A stretch of 64,000 nt of DNA from Methylobacterium radiodurans (GTDB lineage Bacteria; Pseudomonadota; Alphaproteobacteria; Rhizobiales; Beijerinckiaceae). The number at the start of each line of letters is the position of its first letter. Positions within the stretch are counted from its first letter, which is position 1. The translations under genes were made by a program, and so were the position numbers. Location: assembly GCF_003173735.1 (NCBI RefSeq), contig NZ_CP029551.1, positions 3,787,501 through 3,851,500 on the forward strand, written 5' to 3'. The notes beneath the pieces are model-generated. The model saw only the letters and a list, made by a program, of their open reading frames with translations, was not told the origin of the DNA and searched no databases. Of the stretch, positions 25,287-35,215 are shown one piece after another.

Positions 25287-27113
25287 TCACTCCACCGTGA
25301 CCGACTTGGCGAGGTTGCGGGGCTGGTCCACGTCCTTCCCCATGAAGACGGCCGTGTGGTAGGCGAGCTGCTGGATCGGCACCGCGTAGACGATCGGCGC
25401 CACGGTCGCGTCGAGGGCCGGCATGGTCACGGTCGCCAGCGTGTCGAGCCCGTGCTCGGCCGCGCCCTTGGCGTCGCCGATCAGCACGATGCGCCCGCCC
25501 CGGGCGGCGACCTCCTGCATGTTCGACACGGTCTTCTCGAACACCGCGTCGTGGGGGGCGATCACGATCACCGGCACGCTCTCGTCGATGAGCGCGATCG
25601 GCCCGTGCTTGAGTTCGCCCGCCGCGTAACCTTCCGCGTGGATGTAGCTGATTTCCTTGAGCTTCAGCGCGCCCTCCAGCGCCATCGGGTAGCTGGTGCC
25701 GCGCCCGAGATAGAGCACGTCGCGGGCCTTCGAGACCTCGCGGGCCAGCCCCTCGATCTCGGCCTCGCGGGTCAGCGCCTCGGCCATCAGGCCCGGCACC
25801 GTGATCAGCGCGTCGATGAGCGCCCGCTCCCGCTCCGCCGAGAGCACGCCGCGCGCCCGGCCCGCGTGGATCGCGAGGCAGAGCAGCACGGTCAGCTGGC
25901 ACGAGAAGGCCTTGGTCGAGGCCACGCCGATCTCCGGGCCGGCCAGCGTCGGCAGCACGGCCGAGGATTCGCGCGCGATGGTCGAGGTCGGCACGTTGAC
26001 GACGCTGAGCGTGTGCTGCCCCTGCGACTTGGCGTAGCGCAGGGAGGCCAGCGTGTCGGCGGTCTCGCCGGATTGCGAGATCACGAGGGTCAGCCCGTCG
26101 CGCTCCAGCGGCGCCTCGCGGTAGCGGGCCTCGGAGGCGACGTCGATCTCGACGGGCAGCCGCGCGATGCTCTCGAACCAGTACCGGGCCACCAGCCCCG
26201 CGTAGTAGGCGGTGCCGCAGGCGGTGATCGAGAGGCGCGAGAGCTTCGCGAAGTCGAAGGGCAGGGGCTCGGGCAGGGCCACCCGGCCGTTGGCCAGATC
26301 GACGTAGTGGCTCAGCGTGCGGCCCACCACCTCCGGCTGCTCGTGGATCTCCTTGGCCATGAAGTGGCGGTGGTTGCCCTTGTCGATGCGGTAGGCCTGG
26401 GTGGCGATCCGCTGGCGCTGCCGCTCGACCACGGTGCCCGCGGCGTCGCGGATCTCGGCGCCGTCGCGCGTGAGGATCGCCCAGTCGCCCTCCTCCAGGT
26501 ATGTGAGCGCGTCCGTGAAGGGGGCGAGCGCCAGCGCGTCGGAACCGAGATAGGTCTCGCCCTCGCCGTAGCCGATGGCCAGCGGCGCGCCGTGGCGGGC
26601 GCCGATCAGCAGCCCGTCCTCGCCCGCAAAGATGAAGCCCAGCGCGAAGGCGCCGCGCAGGCGCGGCAGCGCGGCGGCCACCGCCTCCACGGGCCCCTGC
26701 CCCCGGTCCATGTTGCGGCTGACCAGCTGGGCCACGACCTCGGTGTCGGTCTCGGTCTCGAAGCGGACGCCGTCGGCCTCCAGCTCCCGCTTCAGCTCGC
26801 GGAAGTTCTCGATGATGCCGTTGTGGACGACGGCGAGCCGCGCGGTGGCGTGCGGGTGGGCGTTGGTCTCGTTCGGGCGCCCGTGCGTGGCCCAGCGGGT
26901 ATGGCCGATGCCGGTGGCGCCGGGCAGCGGGCGCTCGGTGAGCCGGGCCTGCAGGTTGACGAGCTTGCCTTCCGCGCGCCGCCGGTCGAGCCGTCCGTCC
27001 GCGACGGTGGCGAGCCCGGCCGAGTCGTAGCCGCGGTACTCGAGCCGCCGCAACGCCTCGACCATCTGGTCGGCGACCGTGTCGCGCCCGACGATGCCCA
27101 CGATGCCGCACAT
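25287..27113 (-). CDS. glmS: Glutamine-fructose-6-phosphate aminotransferase (isomerizing)
   Basis: A 608-residue GlmS. It starts MCGIVGIVGRDTVADQM, with Cys2 as the N-terminal nucleophile of the glutaminase domain (HTRWATHG, NGIIENFRELK). Two SIS domains follow (ISQSGETADTLASLRYAK and LGRGTSYPMALEGALKLKEISYIHAEGYAAGELKHGP in part) and the C-terminus ends LAKSVTVE. The enzyme makes glucosamine-6-phosphate, the first committed step to UDP-GlcNAc. It lies downstream of glmU on the same strand with a REP-like hairpin between them. No glmS ribozyme was seen. Confidence 0.96.
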   Translation of the reverse strand: MCGIVGIVGRDTVADQMVEALRRLEYRGYDSAGLATVADGRLDRRRAEGKLVNLQARLTERPLPGATGIGHTRWATHGRPNETNAHPHATARLAVVHNGIIENFRELKRELEADGVRFETETDTEVVAQLVSRNMDRGQGPVEAVAAALPRLRGAFALGFIFAGEDGLLIGARHGAPLAIGYGEGETYLGSDALALAPFTDALTYLEEGDWAILTRDGAEIRDAAGTVVERQRQRIATQAYRIDKGNHRHFMAKEIHEQPEVVGRTLSHYVDLANGRVALPEPLPFDFAKLSRLSITACGTAYYAGLVARYWFESIARLPVEIDVASEARYREAPLERDGLTLVISQSGETADTLASLRYAKSQGQHTLSVVNVPTSTIARESSAVLPTLAGPEIGVASTKAFSCQLTVLLCLAIHAGRARGVLSAERERALIDALITVPGLMAEALTREAEIEGLAREVSKARDVLYLGRGTSYPMALEGALKLKEISYIHAEGYAAGELKHGPIALIDESVPVIVIAPHDAVFEKTVSNMQEVAARGGRIVLIGDAKGAAEHGLDTLATVTMPALDATVAPIVYAVPIQQLAYHTAVFMGKDVDQPRNLAKSVTVE

Positions 27114-27266
27114 GATGCGCGCCCTCAAAAACACGTTGCCGCCGCGCCGGGCGCGGCCTGATCCGGAACGGGACCGCCGGGCCATGAAGGCCCGGTATCC
27201 GCTGCACGGCCGTGCTTGTACCGGATGGGGACGGCCCGGGGCCAGCCCCGCTGCATGTCGCGTATC

Positions 27267-27296
27267 TTCTCTCCCCCTCTGCGGGGGAGGGAGAGT
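27267..27296. repeat. REP-like palindrome upstream of glmS
   Basis: TTCTCTCCCCCTCTGCGGGGGAGGGAGAG is a hairpin of the same family as the units at 15941 and 60626 but only one half-unit long. It lies between glmU and glmS. Confidence 0.65.
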
Positions 27297-27374
27297 GCCC
27301 TGCCCTACCCTGTCGGTACCGAGGTCCGGACCTAAGCGGGCGCTTGAGCTTGAAGATTCAGAGCACTGAACAGA

Positions 27375-28754
27375 CTACGCTTTCTTCCCTTCGCCCTTCG
27401 CCGCCAGCAGCGCCGTGCGCTTGGCCTCCGCCCAGCCCGGCTTCGTCGCCTGCCGACCGCGGGCGACGGCGAGCGCGCCTTCGGGCACGTCGTCGGTGAT
27501 CACCGAGCCCGAGGCCACGTAGGCGCCTGCCCCGACCGTCACGGGGGCGACCAGCGCGGAGTTCGAGCCGATGAAGGCGCCCGCGCCGATCGTGGTGCGA
27601 TGCTTGGAGACGCCGTCGTAGTTGCAGGTGATGGTGCCGGCGCCGACGTTGGCCTTCGCGCCGATCTCCGCGTCGCCCAGATAGGTGAGGTGGGCGGCCT
27701 TGGCGCCGGGGCCGAGGCGGGCGTTCTTCAGCTCCACGAAGTTGCCGATCGCGGAACCCGCCTCCAGCACCGCCCCGCCGCGCAGCCGCACGAAGGGCCC
27801 GACGCTGACCGAGGCTTCCAGCCGCACGTCCTTCAGATGCGCGAAGGCGTGGACCACGCAGCCGTCCGCGACCGTCACGCCGGTGTCGAAGACGACATGA
27901 GGCTCCACCAGAACGTCCCGGCCCAACACCGTGTCGTAGCTCAGGAAAACGGTGTCGGGCGCAACGAGGGTCGCGCCCCCAAGCATCGCCGCGCGGCGCA
28001 GGCGCGCCTGGATCACCGCCTCGGCCTCGCTGAGCTGCACCCGGTCGTTGACGCCCTGCGCCTCGGCCTCCGCCACCGGCACCATCGCCACGTCGAGCCC
28101 GTCGGCCACCGCCAACGCCACCGCGTCCGGCAGGTAGTACTCGCCCGCCGCGTTGTCGTCGCGGATGCGCGTGAGGAGGCCGAGCGCGTGCTCGCCCGAG
28201 AGCGCCATCAGCCCGGCATTGCACAGCCGCACGCCGAGTTCGGCCGGGCTCGCGTCCTTCTGCTCGCGGATCGCCAGCACCCGCCCGTCCGGCCGCCCGC
28301 CCGCGGTGAGGACCCGGCCGTAGCCGGTCGGGTCGTCGCTCTCGAAGGCCAGCACCGCGACCGCGGCGCCCTCCGCCAGCGGTGCGCGGAGCCGGGCGAG
28401 GGTGGCGCCGGTGATCAGCGGGGTGTCGCCGAAGGCCACCACCACGTCGTCGCCCGCCTCCAGCGCCGCGCGGGCGCAGAGAACCGCGTGGGCGGTGCCG
28501 AGCCGCTCGGCCTGGCCGAAGACCTGGGCGCCCGGCGCCTCGCGCGCGATCTCGGCGGCCACGTCCTCGCGGCCGGGCTCGGCCACCACGGCGATCCGGT
28601 CGGCGCCCGCGGCCTCTGCCGCCGCCAGGACGTGGCCGAGCATGGTCCGGCCGGCCAGCCGGTGCAGCACCTTCGGCAGGTCGGAGCGCATCCGCGTGCC
28701 CTTGCCGGCCGCCAGCACGATCGCCGTCAGGCTGCGCCGGGTCTGCTCGCTCAT
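27375..28754 (-). CDS. glmU: Bifunctional N-acetylglucosamine-1-phosphate uridyltransferase / glucosamine-1-phosphate acetyltransferase
   Basis: A 459-residue GlmU. The N-terminal pyrophosphorylase carries LAAGKGTRMRSDLPKVLH. The C-terminal left-handed beta-helix with hexapeptide repeats (GAGTITCNYDGVSKHRT) performs acetyl transfer. Together these make UDP-GlcNAc for peptidoglycan and lipopolysaccharide. I chose ATG 28754 (MSEQTRRSLTAIVLA); the frame extends 26 codons further without family match. It precedes glmS, which supplies its substrate. Confidence 0.96.
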   Translation of the reverse strand: MSEQTRRSLTAIVLAAGKGTRMRSDLPKVLHRLAGRTMLGHVLAAAEAAGADRIAVVAEPGREDVAAEIAREAPGAQVFGQAERLGTAHAVLCARAALEAGDDVVVAFGDTPLITGATLARLRAPLAEGAAVAVLAFESDDPTGYGRVLTAGGRPDGRVLAIREQKDASPAELGVRLCNAGLMALSGEHALGLLTRIRDDNAAGEYYLPDAVALAVADGLDVAMVPVAEAEAQGVNDRVQLSEAEAVIQARLRRAAMLGGATLVAPDTVFLSYDTVLGRDVLVEPHVVFDTGVTVADGCVVHAFAHLKDVRLEASVSVGPFVRLRGGAVLEAGSAIGNFVELKNARLGPGAKAAHLTYLGDAEIGAKANVGAGTITCNYDGVSKHRTTIGAGAFIGSNSALVAPVTVGAGAYVASGSVITDDVPEGALAVARGRQATKPGWAEAKRTALLAAKGEGKKA

Positions 28755-28925
28755 CCGCTCGTCCTCAGGCTTCGTTCGAGATCGGCGCGACGGATGGCGC
28801 CTTCGCGATCCGGGCGCAAGGGTAACGCACAACAGCGGTACGCAAGGGCAGGGTGCCGGGCAGGGTGCCGGGCAGGGGCGGAGCAGGCCGGCCGCATCCT
28901 TTTCAGGACCGGTTCAGCGCCGCCC

Positions 28926-30536
28926 GTGCTAGGGGAGTTGCGAAGCCGACCCTCTTCGACAAGGCCCCCGATCCTGCCGACCGACACGCCTTCCTGCGCC
29001 GCCGCTCACGCCGCCCCGACTCGCCGCGCGGTGCTCGCCGCCGGCCTCGCCGCAGGGTCCGGACTCCTGTCCGGCCCGGCGCGGGCCGCCGAGCCGCCCC
29101 CCTTTCCCGGTCCCGGAGCGCCCTTCGACCGCGAGGCGCTCGTCGCCCACGCCCGCGAGCGGGCGCGGGGCCCCTACGTCGCGCCGCGCACCGACGACCT
29201 GCCGGCCGCCTTGCGCGAACTCGGCCGCGAGGCCTACGCGGCGATCCGCCCGGCGCCCGGCCGCGGGGTCTGGGAGGGCGAGGATTCCGGCTGGATCCTG
29301 GAGCCCCTGCCCCGCGGCTCGATCTTCTCCCAGCCGGTTCAGCTCTTCCTCGTCGAGGGCGGCGAGGTCCGCCCCCTGCCCTACGACCGCTCGCGCTTCC
29401 AGGCGGAGGGGGTCAGCCTGCCCGACCTGCCCTCCGAGGCGGGCTACTCGGGCCTGCGCCTGCGGGCGCGGGTCCAGGGCGGCGAGCCTGCCGAGATCGG
29501 GGTGTTCCAGGGTGCCTCGTTCTTCCGGCTCTGCGCGCCCGGCCAGGAGCTCGGGGTCACCGCCCGCGCCCTGACGCTGCGCCCGGCCGACGCGCGGGGG
29601 GAGGAGTTCCCGCTGTTCCGCGCCCTCTACGCCGAGCGGCCGGAGGCCGGGGGGGCGCTCGTGCTGCACGCGCTGGTCGAGTCCGAATCGGCGGTCGCGG
29701 CGCTGCGCTTCCGCATCGCCCCGGAGGCCCGCGCCACGGTCTGCGACGTCGAGGCGGCGATCTTCGCCCGGCAGCCCCTGGATCATCTCGGCCTCGGCGG
29801 CTGCCAGGCGAGCTACCTGTTCGGCCCCCTCGACCGCCGCAACGTGGACGATGCCCGCTCGGCCGTGCACGCCACCGACGGGCTCGCCATCGCCAACGGC
29901 TCCGGCGAGCAGATCTGGCGCCCGGTGCACAACCCGGACGCCCTGCAGATCTCCGCCTTCGTGGACGACAATCCCCGGGGCTTCGGCCTGATGCAGCGGG
30001 CGCGCGCCTTCCGCGACTACGAGGACGACGTGCAGCACTGGGAGCGCCGCCCCTCCCTCTGGCTGGAGCCCCGGGACGATTGGGGGAGGGGCAGCGTGGT
30101 GCTCCTCGAGATCCCGAGCGATTCGGAGGCCAACGAGAACGTCCTGGCCTACTGGCGCCCGAAGGAGACCCTCCCGAAGGACGGGGCGCTGCAGGTCGCC
30201 TACCGCCAGCACTGGGTCTGGGAGCGGCCCGCCCCGTCCACGCTCGCCCGGGTGACGGCGAGCCGGGGCGGGCGTGGCAGCGCCGGACCGCGCCGCCTGT
30301 TCCTGGTCGATTTCGCCGGGGAGGACCTCGCCGAGGCGGGCGGCCTCGACCTCGCGCTCTCGGCCGCCCCCGGCACGATCACCCGGCAGCAGCTCCTGCC
30401 CGATCCGGGAGCCAAGACCGCGCGCGTCGCCTTCGAGCTCGATCCCGGCAGCGAGCGGGCGAGCGAGCTGCGCCTCCAGCTCCGGCGGGGCGACCGGCCC
30501 GTGAGCGAGACCTGGCTGTACCGCTGGACGCCGTAG
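28926..30536 (+). CDS. opgG: Periplasmic glucan biosynthesis protein (OpgG/MdoG family), Tat signal
   Basis: About 536 residues. The N-terminus APTRRAVLAAGLAAGSGLL is a twin-arginine signal ending near PARA. The mature protein matches OpgG/MdoG throughout: IFSQPVQLFLVEGG, GFGLMQRARAFRDYED, ENVLAYWRPKE and YRQHWVWE are recognisable. The family shapes osmoregulated periplasmic beta-glucans. The start is uncertain: GTG 28926 is the first candidate consistent with a Tat signal, without a strong ribosome site. No glucosyltransferase (opgH) is adjacent, so it must be elsewhere or absent. Confidence 0.85.
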   Translation: MLGELRSRPSSTRPPILPTDTPSCAAAHAAPTRRAVLAAGLAAGSGLLSGPARAAEPPPFPGPGAPFDREALVAHARERARGPYVAPRTDDLPAALRELGREAYAAIRPAPGRGVWEGEDSGWILEPLPRGSIFSQPVQLFLVEGGEVRPLPYDRSRFQAEGVSLPDLPSEAGYSGLRLRARVQGGEPAEIGVFQGASFFRLCAPGQELGVTARALTLRPADARGEEFPLFRALYAERPEAGGALVLHALVESESAVAALRFRIAPEARATVCDVEAAIFARQPLDHLGLGGCQASYLFGPLDRRNVDDARSAVHATDGLAIANGSGEQIWRPVHNPDALQISAFVDDNPRGFGLMQRARAFRDYEDDVQHWERRPSLWLEPRDDWGRGSVVLLEIPSDSEANENVLAYWRPKETLPKDGALQVAYRQHWVWERPAPSTLARVTASRGGRGSAGPRRLFLVDFAGEDLAEAGGLDLALSAAPGTITRQQLLPDPGAKTARVAFELDPGSERASELRLQLRRGDRPVSETWLYRWTP

Positions 30537-30548
30537 GGCCGCGCGCTC

Positions 30549-31796
30549 TCAGGCCGGCACGCGCTGGCGCCCCTCGGCCACCGCGAACAGGGCCGGGTTG
30601 CCGCCGTCCGCGACGGGGACGACGGTGACGCCGTCCGGCAGGATCGGACCGGTCAGGCGCAGGAAGTCGCCCGACGCCGCGATGTCGAGATCGGCCGCCT
30701 TGGTGCGGGCTTCGAGCCGCGCCAGCGTGTTCATGGCCGGCCCCAGCACCGTGTACTCGGCCCGCACCCCGTCGTCGAAGACGCCGACGAGGAGTTCGCC
30801 CGCGTGCAGCGCCACCGCGACGCGCACGGGGAAGCGGCCGGCCAGCGCCCGCGCCCGGTTGAGGGCCGCGACCCGCGTCCGGACGGCGCGGGCGCAGGCG
30901 AGCGCCCCGCGGGCCTGATCCTCGGGCGAGCCCACCACGAACTGGGCCAGCACCGCGTCGCCCACATACTTGTCCACGAGGCCGCCGTGCTCGGCGACCA
31001 GACCCTGCGCGAGCGCCCGGAAGGCGAGCAGCGCCTCCACCATGGTCTCGGGCGGATGCTCGGCGCTGAGCCGCGAGAAGCCCCGGATGTCGAGGATCAT
31101 CAGGCAGGCGTGGCGGCGGCGCACGGCGCCCATTCCCCCCTCGCGGGCGAGGTCCTCGGCCACGTCCTCGGGCACGAAGCGGGCGAGCAGCGTGCGCTCG
31201 TGCTCCAGCCGCAGGGCCTCGGCCACCGCCCCGCGCAGGCGCGAGATCCCGTCAATTACCACGAGGCTCGCCGCCGTGAAGGTGAGGAGCGCCGGCACCT
31301 GCTCGGAGAGGTCCACATGGGGGCCGAGCATACCGGTCGGGTGGGTCGCCGCCAGCAGGAGCGCGATGCCCCAGGTGCTCGCCACGATGCCGGCATAGAG
31401 CGCGGTGTGCCAGACGCGCACGCTGAGCGCCGTCTGGAGCAGGAGCAGGAAGGCGGGCAGGCGGCTCACCGCGTCGGCCGCGCCCGCGGCGTCGGCGCCC
31501 GCCAGCAGGTGCTCGACGATGACGTAGGCGGCGAGCCCCGCGTTGAGCAGCGTGCCGGCCCAGGCGTAGCTGTCGGCGCGCCGGCCCCCGCCCCGCTCGG
31601 CCAGCGCGAACCAGACGGAGCTGCCCGCGTAGAGCGCGAGGATGACCCAGTGGCTGAGCTCGTGCAGGGAGCCGTCATAGGCCTGCGCCGCCATCAGCAG
31701 CACGAGCACCACGACGATCCGCACCGCCAGGAGGCGCCCGCCATTGGCGGCCTGCATCAGCCGCCGGGCGGCGCGAGCGTGCTGCGCGCCGCGCAT
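30549..31796 (-). CDS. Membrane-bound class III adenylate/guanylate cyclase
   Basis: A 415-residue protein. About five transmembrane helices (residues about 22-175) are followed by a coiled linker ([22 protein letters not shown]) and a class III cyclase domain. The two metal-binding aspartates are in [11 protein letters not shown] and [31 protein letters not shown] supplies the later substrate-binding segment. It should make cAMP or cGMP in response to a membrane signal. It starts 7 bp after hflX on the same strand, so it is likely part of the ntrY-ntrX-hfq-hflX run. Confidence 0.86.
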   Translation of the reverse strand: MRGAQHARAARRLMQAANGGRLLAVRIVVVLVLLMAAQAYDGSLHELSHWVILALYAGSSVWFALAERGGGRRADSYAWAGTLLNAGLAAYVIVEHLLAGADAAGAADAVSRLPAFLLLLQTALSVRVWHTALYAGIVASTWGIALLLAATHPTGMLGPHVDLSEQVPALLTFTAASLVVIDGISRLRGAVAEALRLEHERTLLARFVPEDVAEDLAREGGMGAVRRRHACLMILDIRGFSRLSAEHPPETMVEALLAFRALAQGLVAEHGGLVDKYVGDAVLAQFVVGSPEDQARGALACARAVRTRVAALNRARALAGRFPVRVAVALHAGELLVGVFDDGVRAEYTVLGPAMNTLARLEARTKAADLDIAASGDFLRLTGPILPDGVTVVPVADGGNPALFAVAEGRQRVPA

Positions 31797-31803
31797 CGGA
31801 CGG

Positions 31804-33222
31804 CTACTCGGCCCGGGTGAGCCGGCGGGCCGCGCCGAAGCGGTTGAGGAAGCGCGGCTCCTTCTCGGGCGCGACCCGCACCGCGAGGTGGAGCGTGCCG
31901 CCCTCCTCCATGCGCCGGTCGAGCACCTCGGCGTTCTCGTAGAGCCAGTTCAGGGCGGCTCCGTCCTCGGGCGGCAGCACCACCGCGAAGGTCGAGCGGG
32001 AGCGCGCGATCCGGGCCTCGATCCGGCTGGTCAGCGCGGGGAGCCCCTCGCCCGTGAGCGCGGAGACCAGAACGGGCGCCGCGCTGTCGCGGTCGTTGCG
32101 CTGGGTCCCGCTGCCCTGTCCGCCGCCCTTGCGGCTGAGGTTCAGCAAGCGCGTGCGCTCGTCCGCGTCGAGGAGGTCGGCCTTGTTCCAGACCTCGATG
32201 ACGCGGTCCTGCGCGTCCTCGATGCCGAGTTCGCGCAGCACCGTGCCGACATCCTCGGCCTGGGCCTCCGTGTCGACGTGGGAGACGTCGCGCACGTGGA
32301 GCAGGATGTCGGCCTCGATCACGTCCTCCAGCGTCGCCCGGAAGGCGGCGATCAGCGAGGTCGGCAGGTCGGAGATGAAGCCCACCGTGTCGGAGAGGAT
32401 CACGGTCTCGCCGTGCGGGAGCTTGGTGGCGCGCGCGGTCGGGTCGAGGGTGGCGAAGAGCATGTCCTGCGCCACCACCTGCGCCTTGGTCAGCGCGTTG
32501 AACAGCGTCGACTTGCCGGCATTCGTGTAGCCGACGAGCGCCACGATCGGGTAGGGCACGCGCGCCCGGCTCTGCCGGTGCAGGCCTCGGGTGCGGGTGA
32601 CCGCGTCGAGGTCGCGCTCGATCCGGGTCATCCGCTCCTGGATCATGCGCCGGTCGGCCTCGATCTGGGTCTCGCCGGGGCCGCCCAGGAAGCCGAAGCC
32701 GCCACGCTGGCGCTCCAGGTGGGTCCAGGACCGGACGAGGCGGGACTTCTGGTAGGCGAGGTGCGCGTGCTCGACCTGGAGGGTGCCTTCGCGGGTCGAG
32801 GCGCGGCGCCCGAAGATCTCCAGGATCAGGCCGGTGCGGTCGATGACCTTGGCGCCCCATTCCTTCTCGAGGTTGCGCTGCTGCACCGGCGAGAGCGCGC
32901 AATCCATCACCACGAGGCCGATCTCGCGGGCGCGCACGATGCCGGCGATCTCCTCGACGCGGCCCTTGCCCAGATAGGTCGAGGGCCGGATGCGCGGCAG
33001 CGTTACGGGGATCGCCTCGACCACGTCGAGCTCGATCGCGGCGGCGAGTCCGACCGCCTCCTCGATCCGCGCCTGGGCCGAGCGCGTCGGGGCCGGGGCG
33101 CCGCCGGCGGGCCGCGTCAGATAGGGGCCGACCACGAGGGTGTGGGTCGCGGCGGCGATCTCGCCCTCGGGCGCGGCCATCGCCTTCAGCCTCGCCTCGC
33201 CGCTCGATATCAGGTCCGTCAT
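31804..33222 (-). CDS. hflX: Ribosome-associated GTPase HflX
   Basis: A 472-residue HflX. The N-terminal HflX domain contains [20 protein letters not shown]. The G domain has G1 [17 protein letters not shown]3 [12 protein letters not shown] and G4 VWNKADLLD. An Arg-rich linker ([19 protein letters not shown]) is typical. HflX splits and rescues stalled ribosomes under heat or antibiotic stress. It is downstream of hfq, the order of many alpha- and gammaproteobacteria, with a REP-like palindrome in the 179-bp gap. Confidence 0.95.
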   Translation of the reverse strand: MTDLISSGEARLKAMAAPEGEIAAATHTLVVGPYLTRPAGGAPAPTRSAQARIEEAVGLAAAIELDVVEAIPVTLPRIRPSTYLGKGRVEEIAGIVRAREIGLVVMDCALSPVQQRNLEKEWGAKVIDRTGLILEIFGRRASTREGTLQVEHAHLAYQKSRLVRSWTHLERQRGGFGFLGGPGETQIEADRRMIQERMTRIERDLDAVTRTRGLHRQSRARVPYPIVALVGYTNAGKSTLFNALTKAQVVAQDMLFATLDPTARATKLPHGETVILSDTVGFISDLPTSLIAAFRATLEDVIEADILLHVRDVSHVDTEAQAEDVGTVLRELGIEDAQDRVIEVWNKADLLDADERTRLLNLSRKGGGQGSGTQRNDRDSAAPVLVSALTGEGLPALTSRIEARIARSRSTFAVVLPPEDGAALNWLYENAEVLDRRMEEGGTLHLAVRVAPEKEPRFLNRFGAARRLTRAE

Positions 33223-33336
33223 TCCGTCTCCGTCACGCCCTGTCCTATCTGGGGAGCGCGCGCCCGCTTTGCAGCGGGGCCGGAGGCGGAAATCGTCGGC
33301 GCGGGACAGGACGAAGGGTGGGTCCGTTTACCGCCG

Positions 33337-33371
33337 CTCTCCTTTTCCCCTCTGCGGGAGAGGGAGAGCGC
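33337..33371. repeat. REP-like palindrome between hfq and hflX
   Basis: CTCTCCTTTTCCCCTCTGCGGGAGAGGGAGAG forms an imperfect hairpin with the same CTCT...GCGGG...AGAG core as the other dispersed copies. It could also act as a processing or attenuation point inside the operon. Confidence 0.55.
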
Positions 33372-33401
33372 AGAGGCTTCCGCTCGCGGGGCCGAACCGT
33401 C

Positions 33402-33656
33402 TCAAGCCTTCTCGGGCGCGGCCTCGTCCGGCTCGAAGAGCTGCACGGGATGGCCCGGCATGATCGTCGAGATGGCGTGCTTGTAGACGAGCTGCGAGTG
33501 CCCGTCGCGCCGCAGCAGGACGCAGAAGTTGTCGAACCACGTCACCACGCCCTGCAGCTTCACGCCGTTGACGAGGAAGATGGTCAGCGGAATCTTGTTC
33601 TTGCGGACGTGGTTGAGGAAGGTGTCCTGAAGGTTCTGTGCGCGTTCGGCCGCCAT
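33402..33656 (-). CDS. hfq: RNA chaperone Hfq
   Basis: An 84-residue Hfq with the Sm1 motif ([21 protein letters not shown] in part), the Sm2 region ([13 protein letters not shown]) and a short acidic tail. The hexamer would promote sRNA-mRNA pairing and regulate mRNA decay. Short and acidic C-terminal tails are normal in alphaproteobacteria. AAGGAT lies 6-7 bases before the ATG. It is flanked by ntrX and hflX, a conserved order. Confidence 0.97.
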   Translation of the reverse strand: MAAERAQNLQDTFLNHVRKNKIPLTIFLVNGVKLQGVVTWFDNFCVLLRRDGHSQLVYKHAISTIMPGHPVQLFEPDEAAPEKA

Positions 33657-33850
33657 TCTTTTATCCTTTGTTGTGCTGGCTGTTATGTTGGCTTCTTGAT
33701 TCGGTCCGCGAAGCGCCCCCCCCCGGGGGACCCGGCGCGATGTCGGAAAACATTACACCGGCAAAGCCTCGGCCGATGCAAGGGCGCGGCCGCGGCCTCC
33801 GGTGACGAAAGAGCCGCCCTCATCAGGACTTCCACAGCGCGCGGTACCCC

Positions 33851-35215
33851 TCAAGGGCCGATTCCGAGGGACTTCAACTTCCGGTGGAGAGCCGAGCGCT
33901 CCATGCCGATGAATTCCGCGGTTCGCGAGATGTTGCCGGAGAAGCGGGCGATCTGGGCCACGAGATACTCGCGCTCGAAGATCTCGCGGGCCTCGCGCAG
34001 TGCCAGGCTCATCAGCTTCTCGCCGCCCGAGCCTGCGGGCGTGGTCGGCACCAGCGCGCCGATCTCGGAGGGGAGCATCTCGGAGGTGACCTCCTGCTCC
34101 GGGTCGGCCTGGGTCAGGATCATCAGCCGCTCGACGTTGTTCTTGAGCTGGCGGATGTTGCCCGGCCAGTTGTGCGACTGGAGCACGGCCATCGCGTCCT
34201 CGGCGATGCGCCGCTTCGGCAGGCCGGTCTGGGCCGAGATGTTGTCCATGAAGAACTGGATCAGCTCCGGCACGTCCTCGCGCCGCTCGGAGAGCGCGGG
34301 CACGCGGATCGGCACCACCGAGAGGCGGTGGAACAGGTCCTCGCGGAAGCGGCCGCCGGCGATCTCCTCGGCAAGGTCCTTCGAGGAGGAGGAGATGATG
34401 CGGACATCGACGTGGACGCGCGTCGTGCCGCCGACCCGCTGGAAATTCTGGTCGACGAGGACGCGCAGGATGCGGTTCTGCGTCTCGCGCGGCATGTCGG
34501 CCACCTCGTCGAGGTAGAGCGTGCCGCCATGCGCCTCCTCGAGCGCGCCGACCCGGCGGCCCGCATCGCCCTCGACGCCGAACAGCTCCGCCTCCATCGT
34601 CTCGGGCAGGATCGCGGCGGCGTTGAGCAGCACGAAGGGGCCGTTGGCGCGCGCCGAGGCCCGGTGCAGCGAGCGCGCGGCGAGTTCCTTGCCCGAGCCC
34701 AGCGCCCCCGTGATCATCACCCGGGCGTTGGTGGGGGCCACGCGCTCGATGGTCTGGCGCAATTGGTTCGCCGTCACCGAGGTGCCGACGATGCGGCTGG
34801 CGTGCCCTGAACGCGCCTTGAGGTCGCGCACCTCGCGCTTGAGGCGCGAGGCCTCCAGCGCGCGCTCGGCCACCAGGATCAGCCGGTCGGCCTTGAACGG
34901 CTTCTCGATGAAGTCGTAGGCGCCCGCCTTGATGGCCGAGACCGCGGTCTCGATGTTGCCGTGGCCCGAGATCATCACCACCGGCAGGTCCGGGTGGCCG
35001 GCCTTGATCAGGTCGAGCACCTGCAGACCGTCGAGGCGCGAGCCCTGCAGCCAGATGTCGAGGAAGACGAGGTGGGGGCGCCTGGCCTCGATGGCGGCCA
35101 GCGCCTCGTCCGAGCCGCCGGCCGTGCGGCAGCGATGGCCCTCGTCGTCGAGGATGCCCGCCACGAGGTCGCGGATGTCGGCCTCGTCGTCCACGATCAG
35201 GATGTCGGCGCTCAT
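33851..35215 (-). CDS. ntrX: Nitrogen/redox response regulator NtrX
   Basis: A 454-residue NtrC-family regulator. The receiver domain has phospho-acceptor Asp53 (FLDIWLQG) and the Lys of DFIEKPFKADR. The AAA+ domain has a degenerate Walker A (GALGSGKELAARSLH) and Walker B GGTLYLDEVADMP, and the C-terminal Fis-type helix-turn-helix (NISRTAEFIGMERSALHRKLKSLGI) closes it. The GAFTGA loop used to contact sigma-54 is missing: ELFGVEGDAGRRVGAL stands at that place, as in other alphaproteobacterial NtrX. Overlaps ntrY by 4 bases (ATGA). Confidence 0.95.
   Translation of the reverse strand: MSADILIVDDEADIRDLVAGILDDEGHRCRTAGGSDEALAAIEARRPHLVFLDIWLQGSRLDGLQVLDLIKAGHPDLPVVMISGHGNIETAVSAIKAGAYDFIEKPFKADRLILVAERALEASRLKREVRDLKARSGHASRIVGTSVTANQLRQTIERVAPTNARVMITGALGSGKELAARSLHRASARANGPFVLLNAAAILPETMEAELFGVEGDAGRRVGALEEAHGGTLYLDEVADMPRETQNRILRVLVDQNFQRVGGTTRVHVDVRIISSSSKDLAEEIAGGRFREDLFHRLSVVPIRVPALSERREDVPELIQFFMDNISAQTGLPKRRIAEDAMAVLQSHNWPGNIRQLKNNVERLMILTQADPEQEVTSEMLPSEIGALVPTTPAGSGGEKLMSLALREAREIFEREYLVAQIARFSGNISRTAEFIGMERSALHRKLKSLGIGP

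Noticed and set aside
28846..28877. Direct repeat GGGCAGGGTGCC before opgG
   Set aside because: Only two and a half copies in a G-rich stretch; no coding or regulatory meaning could be supported.
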